58,109 nt of DNA. Source: Massilia sp. YIM B02443 (GTDB taxonomy: Bacteria; Pseudomonadota; Gammaproteobacteria; Burkholderiales; Burkholderiaceae_D). The stretch is taken from contig NZ_JASNRA010000030.1 of NCBI RefSeq assembly GCF_030411955.1, positions 1 through 58,109 on the forward strand. Reading direction: 5' to 3'. Positions 34,976-45,412 of this stretch are shown here, one piece after another. The translations under genes and the position numbers were made by a program. Each line of letters opens with the position of its first letter. Position 1 is the stretch's first letter. Below the pieces are notes generated by a model. The model ran no database searches. It saw only the letters and a program-made list of their open reading frames with translations, and was not told the origin of the DNA.

Positions 34976-35641
34976 TTACGAACGGTACAGCCGCCCGTGC
35001 TGCACCTCGTGCCGCATCGACAGCATCGACAGACCCGGCGCCCAATTCGACATGCCCTCATCGGGCAAGGTACGCGCTATCGATGCCGCTGCCTCGATCG
35101 CCGGCCGCAGCGCCAGCAGCAGGCGCTGCCCGGCCACCTGCCCCAGCGGCACCGACTTCACGCACACCAGCACCTGATTCTCGGTCCAGGCGAAGATCGA
35201 CGCCAGTAGCGCTTCCTCGTGCGGGATGTCGAGGCCGTCGACCGCGCAGGCGTAGGCCAGCGGCAGCGTCACCTCGCCGTCCAGCGCCGCCGTGTCGGTT
35301 ATGCCGAGTTCGGCCACCAGCCGCGCCAGCGAATAACCCATCTGCACGCTCTCGGCGCGCAGTTCGGCCGTGTCGCGCGAGGCCAGGAAGCGTTCGCCCA
35401 GCTCGGCCACCGCCGCGCCGTCGCGCGCCGCGAGCGCCGCCATCAGGCGCCACAGCAGCGGCGCTTCCCAGCGCGCCACGACTTCGTCCAGGCAGCGCGC
35501 AATCCAGGCGTGGGCGCTGGCGGCGTCGTGCACCAGCCCCGCTTCCAGCGCCGTCTCCAGGCCCTGCGAATAGCTGTAGCCGCCGATCGGCAGCGCCGGG
35601 CTGGCGAATTGCAGCAGGTGCAGCAGCGCGGCGGCGTTCAT
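34976..35641 (-). CDS. ureF: Urease accessory protein UreF
   Basis: 221-residue all-helical chaperone that binds UreD-urease and gates GTP use by UreG. The N-terminal sequence LLQFASPALPIGGYSYSQGLETALEAGLV is the family signature (given here in part), and the C-terminal GMSNWAPGLSMLSMRHEVQHGRLYRS matches the usual RLFRS-type end. Its start overlaps the ureE stop by the ATGA arrangement, so translation is coupled. Confidence 0.96.
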   Translation of the reverse strand: MNAAALLHLLQFASPALPIGGYSYSQGLETALEAGLVHDAASAHAWIARCLDEVVARWEAPLLWRLMAALAARDGAAVAELGERFLASRDTAELRAESVQMGYSLARLVAELGITDTAALDGEVTLPLAYACAVDGLDIPHEEALLASIFAWTENQVLVCVKSVPLGQVAGQRLLLALRPAIEAAASIARTLPDEGMSNWAPGLSMLSMRHEVQHGRLYRS

Positions 35642-36156
35642 GTATTCGACGGATCCGATGGCCGGTGGATCTTCTGCCGCAGCGGCACCGGCGCCAGCAA
35701 GCCTCCCGCCCCATGCTCGTGACCATGGCCATGTCCACCGCCATAGGCGCCTGACTCCGGCTCGAACGGCGCCAGCTCCTCGTCGACAACGCCGCCGAGT
35801 CCCTCCAGCATGTCCTTGAGCACCGGATCGACGCGGATGCGCAGCCAGCCGTCGCCCACCTGGGTCCGGGTATGCCGGTTCCCGAGGTGGAAGGCGCAGC
35901 GCGCCAGCAGCACGGCGTCCGTGCAGCGCACCACGTAGGTCGGCTCCGGCGCGGCGACGATGCGCACCACACGCCCGTCGTCGCCCGTCAACAGTTCGCC
36001 GTCGCGCAGCACCGTGCCGCGCACCACGAACAGCGCCGCCTCCTCGCCCGACTCCAGCCGCACGCGCTGGCGGCAGCGCTCGCGCGCGTCGAACGGCAGC
36101 CGCAGGCGATCATGGACCGTGTCCGCGCTCGTGATTTTGGTATGCAGCGACAGCAT
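35638..36156 (-). CDS. ureE: Urease accessory nickel metallochaperone UreE
   Basis: 172-residue nickel carrier. The N-terminal peptide-binding domain runs to about residue 75 and the metal-binding domain follows, with CAFHLGNRHTRTQV carrying the interface His. A short His-rich tail (GGGHGHGHEHG) lies near residues 142-152 and would hold extra Ni. The start ATG has GAGGAG nearby. It overlaps ureF by four bases and starts 11 bases after the ureC stop. Confidence 0.95.
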   Translation of the reverse strand: MLSLHTKITSADTVHDRLRLPFDARERCRQRVRLESGEEAALFVVRGTVLRDGELLTGDDGRVVRIVAAPEPTYVVRCTDAVLLARCAFHLGNRHTRTQVGDGWLRIRVDPVLKDMLEGLGGVVDEELAPFEPESGAYGGGHGHGHEHGAGGLLAPVPLRQKIHRPSDPSNT

Positions 36157-36167
36157 GCGCGGCTCCT

Positions 36168-37867
<1,700 letters not shown>

Positions 37868-37868
<1 letters not shown>

Positions 37869-38203
37869 CAGGCGTCTCCCTCGGGCGCCAGCGGCCCCAT
37901 CACCCGTCCCTGGAACCCGACCACGACGCGCGCGCCGGCCAGTTCGACCAGTTCCACCGTGCGGCGCTGGCCCGGTTCGAAGCGCACGGCGGTGCCGGCC
38001 GCGATGTTCAGGCGCATGCCGCGCGTTGATTCGCGCTCGAACTGCAGCGCGTCGTTGACCTCGTAGAAATGATAGTGCGAGCCGACCTGGATCGGCCGGT
38101 CGCCGCTGTTCGCCACCGTCACGCTCAGGGTAGGACGCCCGACGTTGAGCGCGATGTCGCCGTCTTCGAGAAAGTATTCGCCCGGGATCATCTTGTGCTC
38201 CAT
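37868..38203 (-). CDS. ureB: Urease subunit beta
   Basis: 111-residue beta subunit of the urease heterotrimer. MIPGEYFLEDGDIALN and RPIQVGSHYHFYEVNDALQF are the family signatures, with GTAVRFEPGQRRTVELVELAG near the C-terminus. The stop overlaps the ureC start by one base. The N-terminus could begin at the first ATG (MEHKM) or at the internal Met4. Confidence 0.97.
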
Positions 38204-38506
38204 TCAGGGAATCGGATGATGGACGGTCACCAGCTTGCTGCCGTCCGGGAAAGTCGCTTCGACCTGGATCTCGGGGATCATCTCGGGCACGCCCTCCATC
38301 ACGTCGGCGCGCGTCAGGATGGCGGCGCCCTCGCTCATCAAGTCGGCCACGCTGCGGCCGTCGCGCGCGCCTTCCATGATCGCGGCGCTGATCAATGCCA
38401 CCGCTTCCGGGTAGTTGAGCTTGAGGCCGCGCGCACGCCGCCGTTCGGCCAGCAGCGCGGCGGTGAAGATCAGGAGCTTGTCCTTTTCGCGCGGGGTCAG
38501 GTCCAT
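38204..38506 (-). CDS. ureA: Urease subunit gamma
   Basis: 100-residue gamma subunit. The start MDLTPREKDKLLIFTAALLA, the conserved GLKLNYPEAVALISAAIMEGARDG region and the ending VTVHHPI are all as in UreA. The ATG at 38506 was chosen as the family start. The stop is directly adjacent to the ureB start codon, within the tightly packed operon. Confidence 0.97.
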   Translation of the reverse strand: MDLTPREKDKLLIFTAALLAERRRARGLKLNYPEAVALISAAIMEGARDGRSVADLMSEGAAILTRADVMEGVPEMIPEIQVEATFPDGSKLVTVHHPIP

Positions 38507-38516
38507 GGCGGCTCCG

Positions 38517-39383
38517 TCAGGTGTTCCAGATGCGCGGCACGCAGGCCGGGCGCCCCAGCAGGTGCGGGCGCAGCGCCTGCCACACGCGCAGCATCGCCGC
38601 GCGCGCCGCCTCGGCGTCATCGCCCAGGTGGCGCGCCACGAAGACCGATTTCACCTGGCTCACGCCCAGCTGCGGATCGGCCGCGCGCAGGCTGGCCTGC
38701 AGCGCCGCCGGCACCGCCTTGCCAACCGCGAGGAAGGTGGCGCACACCGTGCGCCCGTTCAGGCCGAGCGGACTGGCCAGGCCCTGCGGCGTCAGCGCGC
38801 CCTGCTCCCACCACAGCATGCGCCCACCCTGGCGGATGCGGGTGCGTTGGGTGATGCGTCCGGCGGTGAAGCTTTCGCCGGCGGCGCGCCGGCCGAAGCA
38901 CAGGATCTCGCTGCCGAGGTAGACGGCGTCCGGCGCCAGTTCGACCTCGTGCTCCAGGTCGACGCGGGCGGCGTCGTAGAAGATGGTTTCCTGCGGCAGC
39001 CACTCGAGCGCGGCGCCGGCCGCGGCGCGCAGGCGCACCGCTTGACGCGACGTGCGGCCGTTGGCGCGGTACCACTTGCCGGCGCCGGGGCTGGTGACCA
39101 GCACATGGCAACCGGCGCCGGCGTCGAGGTCGACCTCCAGTTGGTCGCCGCCGACCACGCCGCCGGGCGGATGCACCACGATCACGTGGCACACGCCCGG
39201 GCCTTCCGGATACAGCGCCTTCTGCACCCGCAGCGGGCCGCAATGGGCGCGCCGGGTCAGGCGCGTGACGCTGCCGTCGCGCGCGAAGCCCAGGCGCAGG
39301 CTGGCCTGCCAGGGCGGCGGCAGTGCGATGGTGGTATCGGAATCGAGGCTATCACGCATGCTTATCGAAATAGCACGATGCAT
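38517..39383 (-). CDS. ureD: Urease accessory protein UreD
   Basis: 288-residue urease maturation scaffold, first gene of the urease operon. Family features include YPEGPGVCHVIVVHPPGGVVGGDQLEVD, the SPGAGKWYR segment, EWLPQETIFYDAARV and REL-like C-terminal helices. It forms the UreD-UreF-UreG activation complex on apo-urease. An alternative start lies at Met9 (39359). A 112-base gap separates it from the diguanylate cyclase gene on the same strand and presumably carries the operon promoter. No urea transporter gene is adjacent. Confidence 0.95.
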   Translation of the reverse strand: MHRAISISMRDSLDSDTTIALPPPWQASLRLGFARDGSVTRLTRRAHCGPLRVQKALYPEGPGVCHVIVVHPPGGVVGGDQLEVDLDAGAGCHVLVTSPGAGKWYRANGRTSRQAVRLRAAAGAALEWLPQETIFYDAARVDLEHEVELAPDAVYLGSEILCFGRRAAGESFTAGRITQRTRIRQGGRMLWWEQGALTPQGLASPLGLNGRTVCATFLAVGKAVPAALQASLRAADPQLGVSQVKSVFVARHLGDDAEAARAAMLRVWQALRPHLLGRPACVPRIWNT

Positions 39384-39495
39384 GCCAGCGCTGCGTCAGA
39401 CGACGCGGGGAAGGTAACTCAGTCAGTGCGGGTAAAAACCGCACCAGCACGGATCAAACGCACCGCGCCAGTGCCGCCATGCGCCAGCACATCCA

Positions 39496-40968
39496 CTACT
39501 GCATCGCCAGCTCGACGCAATTGCGCCCGGCGCGCTTGGCGCGCGCCAGCGCCGCGTGCACCCGCACCGCCAGCGAATCGCCGCTCTCGGATTCGCCCAG
39601 CTGGGCCACGCCGAGGCTGATGGTGACGTGGTCGCAGCCGGGAATCTCGACCTGCTCGACCGCGGCGCGCAGCTTCTCGGCCATCTTGAGGCCGTCGATC
39701 GCGCTGGTGTGCGGCGCGATCACCTGGAATTCCTCGCCGCCCGAGCGGATCAACACGTCGCTCGAACGCAGCAGCGCGCGCGCCGTGTCGGCCACCGTGC
39801 GCAGCGCGATGTCGCCCACCGGGTGGCCGTAGCTGTCGTTGACGGCGCTGAAGCGGTCGATGTCGAAGGCGATCAGGGCCAGCGGCAGGCGGTAGCGGCG
39901 CGCGCGCTTGATTTCCGCTTCCAGCAGCTGCTCGCCATGGCGGCGGTTGGCGACGTCGGTCAGGGCGTCAATCGTAGCCAGGTGCGTCACGCGCGCCAGC
40001 AGGGCTTCGTTCTCGCGCGCCGCCTCGGCCATGCGCAGGCCGACGCCGGCCAGGCGCGCCAGATGGTCCAGCGCGCTCAGCTGCGCATGCGAGAACGGCC
40101 GTGCATGGTCGAACAGCAGCGACAGCGAACCGCGCGGCCCGCCCGGCCCCTCGCCCGGAATCGGCACGCCCATCACGCTGCGCACGCCATAGGCGTCGAG
40201 GCGCTCGGCCAGCTCCGGCTCGCCCGCCTTGGCGGGGGCATCGAGCAGAATGAACTCGTCGGTCGTCGCCGCAAGCAGGCCGGGGAAGGCATGGCGCAGC
40301 GGCGACTGCAGCAGGCGCGCGCCGGGTTTCAGCAACGCGCCCAGGCGCAGGCCGGGCAAGCCGTGTTCGGCTTCCAGGTGCAGGTCGCCGTCGCGGTGCT
40401 GGAACAGCGCCGCATGCGCCACGCCGGGCCAGGCGGCCAGCACCGCGCACAGGCGCTCGGCGAAGCGTTCGCTGTCGTCGGCGTCCTGCAGCGCTTCCTG
40501 GCCGGCGCCGTGCAGCGCCAGCAGGCCACGCAGTTCGTCTTCGCCCGGGGTCGGCGCCGGGCGCGGCGCAAAGCCGGCGCGCAGGCGCGCGTCGAGCAGC
40601 GAGCGCAATTGCTGTTCGCGCAGCGGGCCGATCGCGTAGTCGATGGGACCAAAGCCCATCAGGGCCGGCAGCCAGCCGGCGTTGGTGAACGGGCACAGCA
40701 CCAGCACCGGCGCCTTGATGGCGGCGCGCGCCGCCACCAGCGCGCCCAGCGGCGCCAGGTCGAGGCCGATCTCGCAGCGTTCGAGGTCCAGGATCAGGAG
40801 GTCGGCGGCTTCGCGTTCGAGCAGGCTGGCCGCCTGCTCGGCGCCGGCGGCCACGCGCAGCTGGGCGAACAGGCCGCCGCAGGCATGCTGGAAGTCGGTG
40901 CGGCGCTGGCCGACCGGATTGACGAACAGGCCGGTGGTATGTTCGCGCGGGCCCTCTTGTTGCTGCAT
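39496..40968 (-). CDS. Diguanylate cyclase (GGDEF) with receiver-like and GAF-like N-terminal regions
   Basis: 490-residue putative c-di-GMP synthase. The catalytic GGDEF domain is C-terminal (about residues 320-480) with the active-site motif GGEEF, and RSSD in the right place upstream gives the inhibitory RxxD site. DALTDVANRRHGEQLLE starts the domain. The middle (about 160-310) resembles a GAF domain. The first 120 residues look like a receiver-type fold (LLILDLERCEIGLDLAPL) without an obvious full phospho-acceptor set. It is soluble, so probably a cytoplasmic sensor. The ATG at 40968 has GGAGACACC near it. Confidence 0.88.
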   Translation of the reverse strand: MQQQEGPREHTTGLFVNPVGQRRTDFQHACGGLFAQLRVAAGAEQAASLLEREAADLLILDLERCEIGLDLAPLGALVAARAAIKAPVLVLCPFTNAGWLPALMGFGPIDYAIGPLREQQLRSLLDARLRAGFAPRPAPTPGEDELRGLLALHGAGQEALQDADDSERFAERLCAVLAAWPGVAHAALFQHRDGDLHLEAEHGLPGLRLGALLKPGARLLQSPLRHAFPGLLAATTDEFILLDAPAKAGEPELAERLDAYGVRSVMGVPIPGEGPGGPRGSLSLLFDHARPFSHAQLSALDHLARLAGVGLRMAEAARENEALLARVTHLATIDALTDVANRRHGEQLLEAEIKRARRYRLPLALIAFDIDRFSAVNDSYGHPVGDIALRTVADTARALLRSSDVLIRSGGEEFQVIAPHTSAIDGLKMAEKLRAAVEQVEIPGCDHVTISLGVAQLGESESGDSLAVRVHAALARAKRAGRNCVELAMQ

Positions 40969-41125
40969 CCTGGTGTCTCCACTATTCCCTTGCGGGCAGT
41001 GTGCCATAAATCCGGCGTGCGAGTGGCCTGCGGCAAAGTCGTTGCTGTGTGTGGAAGCGCACCGTCGCCCTGGCGTGCGCGTCCAATACTTCCCAGATCG
41101 GATGAACGTTTATGGGAGAAGCACC

Positions 41126-42112
41126 ATGACTCAGCAGGACGAAGCAGCAAACAGCGTGGCAAACAAGCAAAAAGCCATTCAAAGCCGCCAGGACCAGGCC
41201 GACGGCGCCAAGCAGGAACAGCAGGACCAGGGCGGCGAAGACCAGGCAGTGCAGACCGGCGTCGAGCAGCCGGAAACGCCGATGCCCGACCAGCACCTGG
41301 CCAAGCCCGGCATCGAAGCCCAGATGGAACTGAAACCCAAATTCATGGCCGAGCAATACAAGGGCAGCGGCAAGCTGGAAGGATTCAGCACCATCGTCAC
41401 CGGCGCCGACTCGGGCATCGGCCGCGCGGTGGCGGTGTTGTTCGCGCGCGAAGGCGCCGACGTCGCCGTGCTGTACCTGAACGAACACGAAGACGCCGAG
41501 GAAACCAAGCGCTGCATCGAGGCCGAAGGCCGGCGCTGCATCACCATCTCGGGCGACGTCAAGGATGCCGCCTTCTGCAACGACGCGGTAGCCAGGGTGG
41601 TGGCCGAATTCGGCAAGCTGGACGTGCTGGTGAATAACGCCGCGTTCCAGGAACACGCCGACTCGCTGCTCGACATCACCGACGAGCGCCTCGACGAGAC
41701 CTTCCGCACCAATATCTACGGTTACTTCCACATGGCGCGCGCCGCCCTGCCGCACCTGAAGCAAGGCTCGTCGATCATCAACACCGGCTCGGTCACCGGC
41801 CTGAAGGGCTCGAAAAAGCTGCTCGATTACTCCAGCACCAAGGGCGCGATCCACGCCTTCACCATGTCGCTGGCGTCCAGCGTGATCGAGCAAGGCATCC
41901 GCGTCAACGCCGTGGCCCCGGGCCCGGTCTGGACGCCGCTGAACCCGGCCGACCAGACCCCGGAACAGATCAAGGAATTCGGCGCCAGCACCGACTTCAA
42001 GCGCCCGGCGCAGCCGGAAGAACTGTCGCCCGCCTACGTGTTCCTGGCCTCGCCGGTGTGCTCGGGCTACATCAGCGGCATCATCCTGCCGATCACCGGT
42101 TCGGTAGGCTGA
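41126..42112 (+). CDS. SDR-family NAD(P)-dependent oxidoreductase with N-terminal extension (YghA-like)
   Basis: 328-residue short-chain dehydrogenase. The first 75 residues are Gln/Glu-rich and low in structure, ending PKFMAEQYKGSGKLEG. The Rossmann fold then begins with TGADSGIGRAVAVLFAREGA; NNAAFQE, the NTGS region (INTGSVTGLKG) and YSSTKGA with the catalytic Tyr-x-x-x-Lys follow. A GPVWTPLNPADQ loop is typical. This long-N-terminus SDR group is frequent in general stress clusters; here it precedes Ku by 45 bases. The cofactor cannot be decided with certainty. Confidence 0.9.
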   Translation: MTQQDEAANSVANKQKAIQSRQDQADGAKQEQQDQGGEDQAVQTGVEQPETPMPDQHLAKPGIEAQMELKPKFMAEQYKGSGKLEGFSTIVTGADSGIGRAVAVLFAREGADVAVLYLNEHEDAEETKRCIEAEGRRCITISGDVKDAAFCNDAVARVVAEFGKLDVLVNNAAFQEHADSLLDITDERLDETFRTNIYGYFHMARAALPHLKQGSSIINTGSVTGLKGSKKLLDYSSTKGAIHAFTMSLASSVIEQGIRVNAVAPGPVWTPLNPADQTPEQIKEFGASTDFKRPAQPEELSPAYVFLASPVCSGYISGIILPITGSVG

Positions 42113-42157
42113 CACGTACTTGAAGCACCCGTAAAACGACGAGAGAGAGGAGACGCC

Positions 42158-43270
42158 ATGGCGCGCAGCATGTGGAAAGGGGCGATCAGTTTCGGGCTGG
42201 TCCATATTCCGGTCGATATGTATCCCGCGGTCGAGAGCAAGGGGCTCGACCTCACCATGCTCGACCGGCGCGACTTCTCGCCCGTCGGCTTCAAGCGCTA
42301 CAACAAGGGCAACGGCAAGGAAGTGTCCTGGGACGACATCGTCAAGGGCTACGAATACGAGAGCGGCGAATACGTGGTGCTGTCGGACGAAGACCTGCGC
42401 CGCGCCAATCCGGAAGCGACCCAGACCATCGACATCCAGGCTTTTGTGCAGGCCGAGGACGTGCCGCTGATCTACTACGACCAGCCCTACTACCTCGCGC
42501 CCGGCAAGGGCGGCGCCAAGGTCTACGCGCTGCTGCGCGAGACCCTGCGCGAAGCCGGCAAGATCGGCATCGCGCGCGTGGTCATCCGCGTCAAGCAGCA
42601 CCTGGCGGCGCTGGTGTGCGTGGGCGACACCATCGTCCTCAACACCCTGCGCTTCCCGGACGAGATGCGCGATCCGGACGAACTCAAGATCCCGTCGCCG
42701 AATTCGAAGACCGCCGCCGTCACCGTCAAGGAACTCAAGATGGCGATGGCGCTGGTCGAAGGCATGAGCGAGGACTGGGAACCCGGCCAGTACCACGACA
42801 CCTACCGCGAAGACGTGCTGGCGATGGTCAAGAAAAAGATCAAGGCGCGCCAGACCAAGACCATCACCGAGCCGGAACCGGAGAAGGAAAAACGCTCGAC
42901 CGGCAAGGTCATCGACCTGGTGGCGCTGCTGCAAGCGAGCCTGGGCAAGAAGCCGGCCAAGGCCGCGCTGGCGGCGATGGCGGAAGACGATGACGACGAC
43001 GATGACGATCCGCCACCACGCAAGTCGAAGAAGCCGTCGGACGACGAGGATGACGACGACGACGAAGTCCATACGCCGCGCGCACGCAAGGCCCCTGCAC
43101 GCGCACCGAGCCGCCTGAACGCGAACGCCGCCAAGTCGACCCGGACCACGACGGCCAAGTCTGCAGCCAAATCGCCCGCGAAGTCGGCAGCCAAGCCGGC
43201 GGCGAAGAAAACGGCCACCAAGGCCGTCGCGGCCAGGAAAGCCCCGGCGCAACGCAAGAAAGCGGCGTGA
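42158..43270 (+). CDS. ku: Ku protein (bacterial NHEJ)
   Basis: 370-residue DNA-end-binding protein that loads LigD at double-strand breaks. The core (about 1-255) begins MARSMWKGAISFGLVHIPV and includes the conserved VALEDVP-like LIYYDQPYYLAPGKGG, REAGKIGIARVVIR and LRFPDEMRDPDELKIP stretches. The C-terminal part (about 265-370) is unusual: an acidic run of Asp residues (DDDDDDDPPPRKSKK) and then a Lys/Ala-rich tail of PAKSAAKPAAKKTATK type. Lys-rich tails are known to bind DNA and extend Ku function in bacteria; the acidic block is less common. It starts behind GAGAGAGGAGA. ligD lies 2.1 kb downstream on the other strand. Confidence 0.95.
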   Translation: MARSMWKGAISFGLVHIPVDMYPAVESKGLDLTMLDRRDFSPVGFKRYNKGNGKEVSWDDIVKGYEYESGEYVVLSDEDLRRANPEATQTIDIQAFVQAEDVPLIYYDQPYYLAPGKGGAKVYALLRETLREAGKIGIARVVIRVKQHLAALVCVGDTIVLNTLRFPDEMRDPDELKIPSPNSKTAAVTVKELKMAMALVEGMSEDWEPGQYHDTYREDVLAMVKKKIKARQTKTITEPEPEKEKRSTGKVIDLVALLQASLGKKPAKAALAAMAEDDDDDDDDPPPRKSKKPSDDEDDDDDEVHTPRARKAPARAPSRLNANAAKSTRTTTAKSAAKSPAKSAAKPAAKKTATKAVAARKAPAQRKKAA

Positions 43271-43272
43271 GG

Positions 43273-43509
43273 ATGGAGGAACTCATCGACTTCCTGCAAT
43301 GGCCGGCGATGCTGGTCACCCTGTTCGCCGCTTACCTGATCGGCTCGAAACGCGCCAAGCGGCGCGTGTTCGGGTTCACGATGTTCATACTCAGCAATAT
43401 CCTGTGGATCATCTGGGGCTGGCACGACGGCGCCTGGGCATTGATCACGCTGCAGCTGGCGCTGATGGCCATGAACATCCGCGGCATTTTCAAGAACGAA
43501 ACGTCGTGA
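43273..43509 (+). CDS. Small membrane protein (78 aa)
   Basis: Short protein with two or three hydrophobic helices: LQWPAMLVTLFAAYLIG, RVFGFTMFILSNILWIIWGW and LITLQLALMAMNIRGIF, with KRAKRR between the first two. It starts two bases after the Ku stop codon, so it is probably co-translated with Ku. No named domain is recognised. It may be a membrane partner of the stress or repair cluster, but that is speculation. The ATG at 43273 is preferred over a GTG at 43267. Confidence 0.7.
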   Translation: MEELIDFLQWPAMLVTLFAAYLIGSKRAKRRVFGFTMFILSNILWIIWGWHDGAWALITLQLALMAMNIRGIFKNETS

Positions 43510-43526
43510 GGAACTAGCATGGTTTC

Positions 43527-43547
43527 GATTTTACTAATTGTAAAATC
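43527..43547. promoter_or_regulatory. Perfect palindrome in the catalase upstream region
   Basis: GATTTTAC and GTAAAATC are perfect reverse complements around TAATT. The site lies about 140 bases before the catalase start codon, in a 175-base very AT-rich gap. It is a candidate operator. No T-run follows, so a terminator is unlikely. Confidence 0.55.
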
Positions 43548-43638
43548 CTGCTATTTCTGATTTGACTGATTTAAAATATATATCAAAATCTATCGAATCC
43601 ATAAAATCAATTAACTTTTCCTTTTACGCATTGCTCCG

Positions 43639-43644
43639 TAGAAT
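43639..43644 (+). promoter_or_regulatory. Candidate -10 box of the catalase gene
   Basis: TAGAAT lies about 42 bases before the catalase start, with a weak TTTTCC-like -35 element 17 bases upstream. The location fits a promoter within the AT-rich leader. Confidence 0.3.
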
Positions 43645-43685
43645 CTCTTTCATTGAAGCTTTACACACAAATGAAGGAGATTCAG

Positions 43686-45149
43686 ATGAGCAATCCCCGC
43701 CTGACCACCGCTTCCGGCATCCCGGTCGCCGACAACCAGAACTCGCTCAGCGCCGGCCCGCGCGGCCCGCTGCTGTTGCAGGACTTCCACCTGATCGAGA
43801 AGCTGCAGCATTTCAATCGCGAGCGCATCCCCGAGCGCGTGGTGCACGCCAAGGGCTCGGGCGCCTACGGCACCTTCACCGTCACCCACGACCTGCGCGC
43901 CTTCACCAAGGCCAATCTGTTCAACGAGATCGGCAAGAAGACCCCGGTGTTCCTGCGCTTCTCGACCGTGGGTGGTGAAAAGGGCTCGGCCGACACCGAG
44001 CGCGATCCGCGCGGTTTCGCCCTGCGCTTCTATACCGAGGAAGGCAACTGGGACCTGGTCGGCAACAACACGCCGGTGTTCTTCATCAAGGATCCGATCA
44101 ACTTCCCGGACTTCATCCACACCCAGAAACGCGATCCGCAGACCAACCTTAAGTCGGCCAACATGATGTTCGACTTCTGGAGCAATGCGCCGGAAAGCCT
44201 GCACCAGGTGACGATCCTGTTCTCGGACCGCGGCACCCCGGACGGCTACCGCCACATGGACGGCTTCGGCAGCCACACCTACAGCCTGATCAACGACAAG
44301 GGCGAGCGCTACTACGTGAAGTGGCACTTCAAGACGCGCCAGGGCATCAAGAACCTGAGCGCGGCCGAAGCCACCCGCATCGCCGGTACCGACCCGGACC
44401 ACGCCCAGCGCGACCTGTTCAACGCCATCGCCGCCAACGACTTCCCGCAGTGGGACGTGCAGGTGCAGGTGGCCAGCGCCCGGCAACTCGCGGACTGGAG
44501 CCAGCGTACCGGCTGGAACCCGTTCGACCTGACCAAGGTGTGGCCGCATGGCGACTTCCCGAAGCTGCCGGTGGGCGTGCTGGAACTGAACCGCAATCCG
44601 GACAACTACCACGCCGAAGTCGAGCAGGCCGCGTTCTCGCCGGCCAACGTGGTGCCGGGCATGGGCTACTCGCCGGACAAGATGCTGCAAGGCCGCCTGT
44701 TCGCCTACCACGACGCCCAGCTGTACCGCGTCGGCACCAACCACCAGCACCTGCCGGTGAACGCCCCGCGCTGCCCGTTCCACAACCAGCAGCGTGACGG
44801 CACGATGGCGATCGCCAACGGCGGCTCGGCGCGCAACTACTACACGCTGAACTCGGTCGGCGCCGGCGCCACCGGCATGGGCCACGGCGAAGGCGAACTG
44901 GAACTGGACGGCAACGCCGGTCGCTTTGATTATCGCGGCGCCGAGGACGACTATACCCAGGCCGGCAACCTGTTCCGCCTGATGGACGAACAGGCGCGCC
45001 AGAACCTGTTCGACAACCTGGCCGGCCCGCTGAGCCAGTGCGACCTCGACATCGTCGAGCGCCAGCTGCGTCACTTCGACAAGGCCGATCCGGCGTATGG
45101 CCGTGGCGTGCGCGCTTCGCTCAAGGCGCTGGGCCGCAATATTGATTAA
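43686..45149 (+). CDS. katA: Catalase, small-subunit heme type
   Basis: 487-residue monofunctional heme catalase, about the size of clade 3 KatA-type enzymes. Visible signatures are RIPERVVHAKGSGAYGTF (distal His), FIKDPINFPDFIHTQKRDP (distal Asn region), NPFDLTKVWPHGDFP and RLFAYHDAQLYRVG (proximal Tyr). The ATG chosen has GAAGGAGATTC just before it. It is preceded by an AT-rich gap with a palindrome. It removes hydrogen peroxide in the cytoplasm and sits between ku and ligD. Confidence 0.96.
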   Translation: MSNPRLTTASGIPVADNQNSLSAGPRGPLLLQDFHLIEKLQHFNRERIPERVVHAKGSGAYGTFTVTHDLRAFTKANLFNEIGKKTPVFLRFSTVGGEKGSADTERDPRGFALRFYTEEGNWDLVGNNTPVFFIKDPINFPDFIHTQKRDPQTNLKSANMMFDFWSNAPESLHQVTILFSDRGTPDGYRHMDGFGSHTYSLINDKGERYYVKWHFKTRQGIKNLSAAEATRIAGTDPDHAQRDLFNAIAANDFPQWDVQVQVASARQLADWSQRTGWNPFDLTKVWPHGDFPKLPVGVLELNRNPDNYHAEVEQAAFSPANVVPGMGYSPDKMLQGRLFAYHDAQLYRVGTNHQHLPVNAPRCPFHNQQRDGTMAIANGGSARNYYTLNSVGAGATGMGHGEGELELDGNAGRFDYRGAEDDYTQAGNLFRLMDEQARQNLFDNLAGPLSQCDLDIVERQLRHFDKADPAYGRGVRASLKALGRNID

Positions 45150-45314
45150 ACGTTTCCGTTCCTTCAAACTTACGTAAAACTATTTACAGCTAGCTTTACC
45201 GTTGAATTCCTGCTTCGTCGAAGCTGGTTTCACCCTGCAATTTTGCAGGGCCAGAGCCGTCTTCTCCACAGGCTGACACGGTGGAACTCACCGCCGTATG
45301 ATAAGACTACGCAA

Positions 45315-45351
45315 GTTTGAATGAGTTCCAAGCTAACTGCTAAAACCCTTT
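45315..45351. repeat. Imperfect 37-bp repeat, copy B
   Basis: This matches 8-44 at 31 of 37 positions by direct alignment, in the same orientation. It lies about 165 bases after the catalase stop and only 14 bases before an intrinsic terminator. Function is unknown. Confidence 0.6.
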
Positions 45352-45365
45352 GCCGCCATCCCGGA

Positions 45366-45393
45366 CCGCCAGTTCCGGTCTGGCGGCTTTTTT
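45366..45393 (+). terminator. Intrinsic terminator between catalase and ligD
   Basis: CCGCCAG pairs with CTGGCGG across a seven-base loop and is followed by C and six T residues, reading on the plus strand. It would end the transcript passing through catalase; it also faces the ligD stop 20 bases away. A separate hairpin (CCCTGCAA and TTGCAGGG, 45233-45250) lies upstream in the same gap without a T-run. Confidence 0.8.
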
Positions 45394-45412
45394 GCGTGGG
45401 TCCCGCCCAAGC

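Noticed and set aside
39426..39444. GTGCGG / CCGCAC hairpin between ureD and the diguanylate cyclase as a terminator
   Set aside because: The stem is short and no T-run follows on the minus strand; it is not reliable.
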